From Thinopyrum elongatum (taxonomy: Eukaryota; Streptophyta; Magnoliopsida; Poales; Poaceae): DNA of 64,000 nt. Both the position numbers and the translations under genes were made by a program. Below, one piece after another: positions 55,756 to 64,000 of the stretch; position 1 is the stretch's first letter, and each line of letters opens with the position of its first letter. The notes below the pieces were generated by a model. It did no database searches. It saw nothing but the letters and a program-made list of their open reading frames with translations, and had not been told where the DNA came from. Where the stretch lies: contig CM022297.1 in NCBI GenBank assembly GCA_011799875.1, positions 367,455,105-367,519,104 on the forward strand, read 5' to 3'.

Positions 55756-55951
55756 GGCCCAAAGAAGGAGCAAGTAAGGAAAAAAGCTTAGAAAACAAAG
55801 AGCAAAAGCGCAAACATTCGCGAAAATAATTACATTACAGCAATATGGGCCCAAGGCCAGAGTTCATTACATTTCACCAACACACCCCAGTGGGTGGGTG
55901 GACTTGCTACCTAACAAAAGTATGAAAAACATAAGCAGGACGGCCTCGGCT
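55173..55951. other. Non-coding spacer between integrase and antisense gene
   Basis: Contains the CGGGGGCTACC motif, a GC-rich part, and an uninterrupted run of 41 G at 55714-55754. Frames across it (glycine or proline runs) are not genes. Confidence 0.7.
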
Positions 55952-58900
55952 TCAGACGGCTCCCGCGTCGGGTTGCGCAACCGCCGGCTCCTCCTCCATG
56001 GCCTCTGGGTCCATCGAGGCGCCGGTATCGGCCAACCCGGTGTCATCATCTGCATAGGGGCCTGACTCCTCAGAGCTGCCCGACGGGTCATCAAGCAGCA
56101 AGCCGAAGTTGTTAGGCGGCACCACCTCACCGTCTTCGGTCCGCTCTACCTAGAACTCGTCATGCAAAGCAAACGAGGCTAGGTAGCTGGCCCAGGCAGC
56201 GATTCGGCCCGCCTCTGCCTGCAGCTGGGGCTCCGCGCCGGCTCGCTGAGCTGCCAGCCGGTCCAGTGCCAGGTCTGGGTACCAGGACATGATGAACCTC
56301 AGCACCACGTCGGTGCCGGCACGGGCAGCAGAAGCGCGCCACGCGTGAAGCCGCACCGGTCCTGCCTCCAACCACCGCGCTAGTCACGTGAAGCTGCTGG
56401 GCACAACGGCGCCGGGCCAAAGGGCCGTCGTCATCCCCACATCAGCTTCAGTTATCTGCGCCATTTGCTCACCCAAGACCTGCAGGCGGGCCTCGGCGGC
56501 CTGCATGATCTCCGAGAAGCTCCAGGCGACGTTCGGGTCAAGCCCAGCGCCCGGGTTCCCCTGAGGCGACCATTGAGCTCGAACGGCCTCCTCCGCTGTC
56601 CCCTGCATTTCCGGAAAGCATTCTGTCGAACAGAAAAGCAAGACAGTTAGCAATGAAAAAGCAAAGTCGGCTTCACAACCCGGCGAAGTCAATAAAAAAG
56701 CACTTACTGGCGAAGGCCTCGTCCAGATGCTGCACTTCGAGCAACATACCGTGCCGCTCCAAGTCCTCGGCACGGTTGGGTGCCTCGAGTGCCTTCTCCA
56801 GCTCGGCGCCCTTGTCGACGGCCGCCTTCAGCTCGGCGTCCTTAGCAACGGCCGCCTTCGCATGCTCCTCCTTAAGGCGAAGGAGCTCCACGTGGTGGGC
56901 GTCTGCCGCTTTGACGGCCTCCGCCTTCAGGCGCTCCACCTCAGCCTGGAGCTGGCCCTTGTCGTCGGCCAGCTGATCGCGCTACTGGCCGGCTTCGGCG
57001 AGCGCCCGCTGGGCCTCCGCCACCTTGGCCGTCTCCATCTCGAGGCGCTCTACTTCGGCCTGCAGTCGGCTCTTGTCGCCAGCCAGCTCCTCACGCTGCT
57101 CGCCGGCTTCGGCAAGCGCCTGCTGGGCCTCCGCCACCTTGGCGGCTTCTGCCCTCAACTGCTCCACCTCGACCCGGAGCTGGCCGGCGTCGGCAGCCGC
57201 CTGGTCACGTTGTTGACCGGCTTCGACCAGCCAGGTTCGCAGGTCTGGCACCTCGGCCGTGGCGGCTGCACGGCAAAGACTCGAAGTCAAGACCACGAAA
57301 GAAAGGACAAGAACACTTTGAGATTCGACCCAACTACTACGTAGTTGGCCCGAATCTCGGGGGCTACACCCGGTGGGTGCGCTAGCGTGCCCCCACTAAG
57401 AGCACGCGAAGCATACCTTCGGCAAGGCGGAGCGCCTCCTCCGTGGTGGCAAGCTGTGCCAGGACCTGTTGATGCTTCTCCAGAAGCCGGTTGTAGACGC
57501 CAACTCGGAGGGCATCCAGGTGCTGCGGAGAAACAAGAGTTAGCCCAAGAAGCTCTTTAAGATTCGACCCAAGTACTATGTAGTTGGCCCGAATCTCGGG
57601 GGCTACACCCAGGGGTGCGCTGGCACGCCCCCACTAAGAGCTACAGAGGAAAAAATTAAAGAAAGAAGCCTTACGAAGACGGAGCACTCCAGCTCCCGCG
57701 CCCGCTCCATCTCGGATTGGGCGAAGGCCTGAACCCGGTCCGCGCGCCCGCGGAGATGCCGGTGCACGGCGTCCATCGACGCCTCCTCCTGCGTTAGCGG
57801 CCCAAAGACGGCTCACCTAGGCCTGGCGGTAGGACGGCTTCCCAGTGCCACTGGCGGCTGCCTGATCGCCAAGGCATGCTCGCCCCCGCCGTCTCCTCTG
57901 CGGCGGGCCCCGATTCCGGCGCGCCGGCCGGCGTCGCCTGCGGTGCCCCGTCTGCCGTCGCCCGCGGCGCCCCTTCGGGGGCGGACCCCCCACCGCCTCC
58001 TCCGACCGCCACCCGCTCGACCACGTCGTCCCGGGGCAGCGTGTCGTCGCTGATCTCTGTAACCTCCTGGTCGCCCACCGCCACCTCCACCCGGCTGTCC
58101 GGGTTGCGCCCCTCCTCCGTCGGTGGCACGAAAACCGTCCCCGCCGGCTCTAAGCCCACCGGCATATCCGGCCAAGTCGGCTCCCCGACGGCCCGCTCCC
58201 TCGCCTCCGCGGCCCTGGCCCAGGCCTAGGTCAACGCCGCCTCCATCTCCTCCACGGCCCTGTTTTGGTATCGCCAGGCCATGACCTCGGCGTCCTCCGG
58301 GTCCAGGCCAAGATCCTCCTCGGCCGACCCCTCAGGCAAGTCGATGGCGTTGGTCCGGGTCTTCCAGAACATGAAGCCGCCCCCAGATGCGGCGTCTGTC
58401 GCTGCCAGTGCCAGCTCCAACGGCGACCTGGACCATGACAAAGAAAAGCATGATAAAAGTACGGCTCGGCAGCATGCCGGAGCTAGCAAGAGAAACTTAC
58501 CTGATCGCTGTCAGGATGACCGGCCTTGCCGGCGCTGTCGGGATGGCGCGGTGCCTCCTCTTGGTGACCGGCTTGTCGCCCGCGGCCGGATCTGCCGTGC
58601 GCTTTGCGGCCGGCTTCCTTGGCGCCACATCCTCCTTCCCGTGCAGCCGGCTTGCCGTCGCCGGAGCGCGGGACGACCCGGCATTGGCCGTCTTCCGCAG
58701 CCACCTTGGGGGATCGACGGTGCCGTCTCCTTCCCTCGGCGGTGCTGCACCACCGGCGTGCGTTAGGACATCCGCGTCGTCGTCCGACCAATCCCAAAGG
58801 GGATCCAGGTGCAGAGACTTACCCGCGCGGCGTGCGTCGCCGGCTTCGGCATCGGCCACATCCGGGTTCTCGGCGAACAATTCCGCTCCCTCCGAGCGGG

Positions 58901-59913
58901 CCCGTTCGACTCCCAGTACCTGCGTCCTCGTTCCGTCATGCGTTGGCCGAATCGCATTCAGCAGCACTTCCCTCGTCACGTCAGGACGAAGGAGAAGTTG
59001 AGACATTGCAAAGAAAGGAGACCAAGGACTAACCGCTGGCGCGCCGGGTACTCGGTGTTGTGGGGCGCCTTACCGAACCGCCAGTCGTCGGTCAGCCCGG
59101 CCTTGGAGATGGCGTTCACGCGGTCGGTGACCTGCACCAACGTCAGCTTCCCGGACGACATCCGGGTAGGATCCCGGCGATCGCCCATCTGGCCGATGAT
59201 GTGGGACCAGCGCTGCAACGGCAGGACACGTTGTGCGATGAAGGCGGAGACAAGATCTGTCCTCGTGAGCCCTTCCCGCGCCGCCATCTCCCGGATCCGA
59301 TTGTGCAGGTTCACCAGCCCCTGCGATGGGTTCTTGAGCGAGTAGCCCCAGTTCATCTTGGCGGCCGGCCGCTCATTGATGAACGGGGGCAGGTTGATGG
59401 CGTCGCCCCTCCCGCCGATGTTGCGCACGTAGAAGAAGGTGTTCTGCCACTTTTTGGCGGAATCCTCCAGGGGCATCTTGGGGAACACCCCATTGGGTCG
59501 GATCGAGACAACGGCGGCTATGCAGTTGGCCATGGTCCGGCCTCCGGTCCCTGTTGCTTGAGGAAGAAGAGGAGGCTCCAGAGGTCCACATATGGCTCCA
59601 CCCCCAGATAGCCCTCGCAGAGAGTAACAAAGCCTGAGAGCTGCAGCACGGCGTTCACGCCTAGGTAGTGCGGCTACAGCCCGAAGAAAGAAAGAAAGGC
59701 GCGGAAGAAGTCGCTTGTGGGGAGACCAAACCCGCGGCGGAAATGGCTGAGGAAGACCACGCGCTCACCCTCCTGCGGCTCGGGCTCCCTCTCCGCCCCG
59801 TGCGCGCGTGCGGCTACGTCCTCCACCGGCGGCAGCCGCCGGGTGTCGCGAAGATATTGGATGTCAGCGTCGGTGACCTCCGACCTCTCCCATGTGCCCT
59901 TCTGCGGCGCCAT
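55952..59913 (-). pseudogene. Antisense extra gene of the Tat-like element (spliced, decayed)
   Basis: Begins MAPQKGTWERSEVTDADIQY at 59913; an upstream in-frame Met lies at 60066. The conserved N-terminal domain (RAFLSFFGL, LGVNAVLQLSGFVTLCEGYLGVEP, DSAKKWQNTFFYVRN, then a WG-containing LTRTDLVSAFIAQRVLPLQ block) corresponds to the 'putative gypsy type transposon' domain often annotated in grasses. A basic/Pro-rich middle follows, then long coiled coils (57300-56670, Ala/Glu/Gln heptads) and an acidic C terminus ending at 55952. Clear introns: about 58428-58498 (CAG|GTAAGT...GTCCAG) and about 57521-57676 (TTCGTAAG...CTCCGCAG). Breaks include a TAG at 59674-59676 and a frameshift near 59540. 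The protein's role in retrotransposition is unknown. Confidence 0.8.
57330..57642 (-). repeat. ~80-bp motif repeated in two introns of the antisense gene
   Basis: 57321-57400 and 57562-57642 share GATTCGACCCAA(C/G)TACTA(C/T)G followed by TAGTTGGCCCGAATCTCGGG, a GGCTACACCC block and CGCCCCCACTAAGAG. Each lies between coiled-coil exons, so an exon-intron unit may have been duplicated. Confidence 0.75.
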
Positions 59914-60066
59914 CCTTGAAGCGTGGCTAGGACACGTGGCATGGCGACAGAAGAAGGCTAGCACGGCCGGAGGGCAGTTCGGGCGGTTCTCGGTGTTTCG
60001 GTGGGCGTCGAGCTCAGGAGCAAGGGCGAGAGAATCAGAAGGAGGCAGGGGCGCATGCGTAAACAT

Positions 60067-60567
60067 TTTCCGCCGCCCCCTCCCCCCAATTTATAGCCGC
60101 GGCGAGAATGTGGGGAAGTGGGATCGGTTGCGCCCGGCCCTCCCACTTCCCCACATCGTGTGGGCATGATCCCCTCGCAAATTAATTGCGTTAAGAAGGG
60201 CAACCGCCCGCGGCCGCCACATTAAATCCCCGCGCGGGGGCCGAGGGCACGGAGTGGCTGGCCCCGGCCCGCTGTTATGTCCCATCGTGCGCGTGGCCTG
60301 TCAGGGCCTCTTCAGCTGCCTTCCACCACGTGGCGCCTGCGCCGAAATCGAGGGGGCGCGTCCCTTCCCTTTCAAGACTCAACAGACTTTTCAGTTTCCC
60401 GCCCATGCCAGGATGCCGCGATCCGGCTTCCGGAAGCCGGCACACAGTGGGTGTTGCCGGACCTGGCGGTCACAAGCTTCATCAACATCTGCCGCCTGCT
60501 CAGGGGGAGAAACTGCGAAGGCCCCCCCTGCTTAAAGCCGGCGAGCCTTCACAGCTTCGGGGACTAC
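60067..60567. other. Promoter-side region of the antisense gene and polypurine tract
   Basis: GC-rich. Ends with AGCTTCGGGGACTAC directly before the 3' LTR (TGTCGGG at 60568), the expected place of the polypurine tract. AATTTATAGCC (60089-60099) reads GGCTATAAATT on the minus strand, a TATA box about 25-30 bp upstream of a plausible antisense start. Confidence 0.6.
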
Positions 60568-61479
60568 TGTCGGGAGGATGAACCCCGGGCAGGCAACGGA
60601 ACCCGGATCCTTTTCAAAAACATCGGGGCCAGCTCCGCCCCTCAATCTGACTTGCCCCTGGCCGGGTCACTCAACCCGGCCAGGTCCCGCAACCCGGCCA
60701 GGCCCGCTGGCGCATGCCGGCTGACCCCGCCAAAGCCAAGACTTCCCCAACAAGCAAGCGCCACCACGGCGCACACCTCAACCCGGCCACGGGTCAGCTC
60801 CCGCCCCATCCGGGGTGTACGACGGATCAAGTCCCCGTAAGGAGACGAGCATGGCTATAGTGGCCCACCAACCCCGCTGACCGGCAGTAATGTGGCAACA
60901 GTGGCCCACCTACTCCGCTGGCCAGGGCCGGCATGGCTACAGTGCATCCCTCGTCTCGCTAACGCAAGCCGATGGCGACCAGGCAATGCGTCACTGTAGC
61001 TGAGCCGGCTCAACCACTCCGTGACGCACGACAAGACGGAGAACAGTGCTCCCTGGCGCACGGGGCCCACGCCTGAAGAACCTGGTGTATCCTGGTACCT
61101 GGCGGGCCCCAGCACTGGCTTCCCAGACGCTGACATCCCGGCCCCGTGCCCGTGTAACTTTACCATTGTAGCCCTGGGGGGTTGACCTATAAAACCCCCC
61201 AGAGGCCTCCATGCAAAGGGTCGACCATTAGTAGGATTTACACATACGTAAGGAGAAGGAGAAGCCTGAGCCCTGGCCAACTTTCCTTCCCCCTCCAAAC
61301 AACTCTAGGAGCAAGCTTGTAACATCCACATATAAACCACACTCGGCAGGACTAGGGGTGTTATCTCTCCAGAGAGCCCTGAACCTGGGTATGTCTTGCG
61401 TCCCTCGCTCGCTCATACCGACCTCGCCTCTGGAGCCCACCGGTGCCCTCGAGCCTGTCCCTCTCTTTAGCCATCCTTT
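60568..61479 (+). repeat. 3' LTR of the Tat-like element (interrupted near its end)
   Basis: Matches 39931-40859, lacking one 17-bp unit of the CAACCCGGCC array. It stops at CCATCCTTT where a new LTR begins. The final 26 bp (as in 40860-40885) are missing from the window. Confidence 0.95.
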
Positions 61480-64000
61480 TGTGGCACCCCGGCTTAGAGA
61501 AGACCGGAACGCCCCGTATTCCAGCCCAGGGACAAGTCCTCTGGAATACGGCACTGTTGGCATAGAACAAATCAGCTCTTTATTACAATGGATATGATTA
61601 CAAAGGGTACAAGGATTACATCGGCACAGCGACACTACACCTGCCCGGGGTAGCTCTATGCTAACAGCGGAGTAACTCTCTCAGCAGCGGAACAGCGACG
61701 ACGGTGATGGACTCCACTCCGCAGGGACTCTGGCTAGAACGCGTATCCTAGGTCGCAAACTCAGAATCCTCGACAAGCAAACAATCACGGCATGACCTGC
61801 AAACTGGCATGACACTCCAGGTGAGTACTTTGAATGTACTCGCAAGCTCACAGCAAACATCGGCATTAAAGCAAGACAACATCATAGCAAAATAGTTACT
61901 GAGGTAGATGCAGTAAGGTAAAGCATATTAAGTAGTTTAATCCATACTCCAAATAATCTTAGGATCCGATCTGAACCTGTTCCAAGTCCAATCCCAGTCA
62001 TGTGGTCATCCGACCACTCATCCCATAGTCATCCCATGGCTGACATATCATATTTCTGCTACCATCATTATCGCTACTATGGTTGACCACCTAGTGAGGT
62101 CTGGACGGACTGTCCAATACCGTGGAGTCGGCTATTCGAATAGATTTTACACTCTGCAGAGGTTGTGCACTTTACCCACACCATGGAGCACCTGACCTCA
62201 TGATCCCATTTGGGTGGACCAGCGTTGCTCCAATTAAACCTGCCTGACCCGTGACTCTCCCGTCGTACCACCGGAAATCATCCTCCCCCGGAGTCCTGCC
62301 CTGGGTGGCCCCTGTGTCACCGCATGACACCTGCCACCGTCGTGGCCAACAAACTGTCCCAAACGGGGACCTGGTACCATATAACTCAACTGGGCACACA
62401 AGGTTATCGCCGCCTAGCGGGCCAAGGTAGCGCGCACGCATAACCTTCCCTGTCGGGCGGAAGAGCACGCGATCAGACCAAGTCAAGGCCGTCCCATATC
62501 GGCAAATGTGGCTGCATGGATAAGTCCGGATAGGTGACTCAAGATCAACCATGAAGTATCTAATCTCTGAACAATCTCTGTCATGGCTGACACTCCGATA
62601 TCATAGCAATCCAAGTTAAAATGATATCTCGCTAGAAATCCGGTAACAGTTATACTTAAGCCACTACTACTAACTCATCTCCACAAACTGCCGGATGAAA
62701 TCCTAAATAATCATAGACAGTGATCTCAACATCATAGCATCAAAGAGTGGGTAAACTACTAGTCACTATCAATCCGGTACTCAACATGGTAGTCACCTAT
62801 CCAAGAATTAACTCAAGCATTGTATGATCCAATCCATTTCACAAATAACTCATACTTGTTGTTGAAGTAAATAGTTAAACTATTATATTGCAATGCAATT
62901 ATGCAGATGAAAGTTGTGGCTTGCCTGGGGATGAAGGGACCATTGGGAAGAAGTGCGGGGAGTCCGCGGAAACGATCACCAGAAACAGTTCTCTCTCGGA
63001 GGGGGCTGTTTACGGGCAAGGGCAAAATGATCATTTCCACTATGTCAAAACGTTATGAAAATGACTCCATCGGAGCGGGCTCGACGAGACGAAGACGTGG
63101 GCGTTGGATTCACCTGATTCGGAGTTACGGATGAAAAGTTATAGCCGTTTGAAGTCCAGGGACCAATCTGTAAAAAGATTTCTCATAAACAGGCCCCTGA
63201 CTGATAAAACAGAAAGCGCTTTTCTGGAAATGCGCTTTACAGAAGAGAAAGCGTACTTTGGCTTGAATAGCACCAGAAACATGTTTTCAGAAGAGGGAAA
63301 CGTACTTTGGAAAGTACGCTTCCACTTGCCACATCAGCTGAGCGGGGTCAACCCCTTGGTCTGGCTGATAGGCAGGGCCCTCGGGCAGTTGGGGGCTGGC
63401 GCTCGTCGTCGTCTCCTTCCTCGTGTTCCCCCGACAGAGCAGAGGAGGAGCAGAGGCACGGGCGCTCCCGGCGTCGGCCCCGGTAGCTCCGGCCGTCCCC
63501 GGCCGAGGCGAGGGCACCGGCGGCCTCGGGCGAAGGCGCCGCACCCGTTCAGGGGAGAAGCACGGCTGGAGAGGGGCTAGAACGGCGGCGACTCTTGGCA
63601 ACAGAGAGCAGGGGAGGGCGGCGACCGGAAGAGGGGCGACGGCCTCGGGCACTCCGGCGACGAGCGAAGAGGTGGGGCGGGCTCGCCAGAGGGTGGGGAA
63701 GGTGAGGGTGGTGGAAGGAAGGGAAGAGGAGCTCGGGACAGCCTCAATTTAGGAGAAAGTCGCCGGCGGCCATGGCGGCAAAGGGCGGCGAGGAGAGGCT
63801 CTGGAGCTCGGGCGAGTGGACGGGGGAAACCAGAGGAGGGTGGTGGAGCTGGTGGCGCGGTCGAGAGGGACTCGGGGGCCTATATATAGGCGCGGCGAAG
63901 CGAGGTGATAAGGACGGCCACGGAGATGATCTTAGCCATGCACTAGAGCTGCAGGTGACGTGGCTGTCGGGTTCCGGCGTCGGGAAGCTTCACGGAGGAG
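61480..64000 (-). mobile_element. LTR of a further retrotransposon, running off the window
   Basis: Starts TGTGGCACCCCGGCTTAGAG exactly at the break in the Tat 3' LTR; CCTTT (61475-61479) is the expected TSD. On the minus strand a TATATATA box lies at 63880-63888 and an AATAAA signal near 61580, in the order expected for an LTR transcribed leftwards. The sequence to 64000 has no pol homology, so the window probably ends inside this LTR (more than 2.5 kb long). Superfamily not certain. Confidence 0.65.

Larger units (their letters stand above)
39931..61479 (+). mobile_element. Tat-lineage Ty3/gypsy retrotransposon, interrupted
   Basis: The 5' LTR, gag-protease, RT, RNase H, a second archaeal-type RNase H, integrase, a long antisense gene and a truncated 3' LTR occur in order. 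Without MULE 2 it is about 13.6 kb. The dual RNase H and an antisense extra ORF between integrase and the 3' LTR are features of the plant Tat lineage. All genes have stops or frameshifts. It inserted into an Angela-type LTR; CCGGG (39926-39930) is the expected 5-bp TSD. Confidence 0.9.

Noticed and set aside
55533..55854. Gly-run or Pro-run frames
   Set aside because: Translated poly-G tract.
57876..58766. Long plus-strand frames opposite the antisense gene
   Set aside because: The minus strand has introns and conserved domains; the plus frames are composition shadows.
63423..63752. 109-codon plus frame near the right edge
   Set aside because: Arg/Gly/Ala-rich LTR sequence without a domain; overlapping frames on the other strand.

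Overview
The window is intergenic, transposon-dominated DNA from a large grass genome, most probably a Triticeae species (wheat, goatgrass, rye or barley). The basis is an Angela/WIS/BARE-type copia LTR (start TGTTGGAAATATGCCCTAGA), a gypsy LTR of the TGATACGTCTCCAACGTATC type, Stowaway and Harbinger miniature elements, and a Tat-lineage gypsy element with an antisense extra gene. I find one convincing, intact cellular gene: a six-exon J-domain (DnaJ/Hsp40) co-chaperone on the minus strand at 25008-27950. No tRNA, rRNA or CRISPR was seen.

Layout. 1-2250: internally deleted copia element (minus). 3503-3577: Stowaway remnant. 4154-7177: a 1.49-kb segment duplicated in tandem, each copy with a dead NAM-associated C-terminal-domain ORF. 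7232-9012: solo Angela-type LTR with perfect 5-bp target-site duplication (TSD). 11394-18639: hAT-type miniature element (8-bp TSD) containing a complete non-autonomous gypsy element (11806-18601, TSD GTCGT). 18812-20841: 3' end and 3' LTR of another copia element. 20848-22100: tandem 603-bp repeat, with a third diverged copy split by the hAT insertion. 22924-23801: Harbinger-type element inserted in an old Stowaway. 25008-27950: DnaJ gene. 29066-29438: foldback element. 33699-38568: Mutator-like element (MULE 1) with long TIRs, perfect 9-bp TSD and a decayed MURA transposase.

From 38888 to the end is one nest. An Angela-type LTR (38888-39930) is broken by a Tat-like gypsy element (39931-61479). 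Its reverse-transcriptase gene is broken by a second Mutator-like element (MULE 2, 44490-52395), and its 3' LTR is broken at 61479/61480 by another LTR element that runs off the window. The last ~26 bp of the Tat 3' LTR and the rest of the Angela LTR should therefore lie beyond the right edge.

MULE 2 is the most interesting object. Between near-identical ~105-bp terminal repeats and inverted arrays of a CGGCC-rich subterminal repeat it carries three genes: a near-complete MURA transposase, a spliced plant-mobile-domain (PMD) gene, and on the other strand a compact intact 160-aa ORF with a GKSTASS repeat tail. Next to the presumed promoter of that ORF is a short array with four exact GGCGGGAAA (E2F-consensus) sites. 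All functional statements about these transposons are inferences from sequence; most of their genes carry stops or frameshifts and are probably inactive here.
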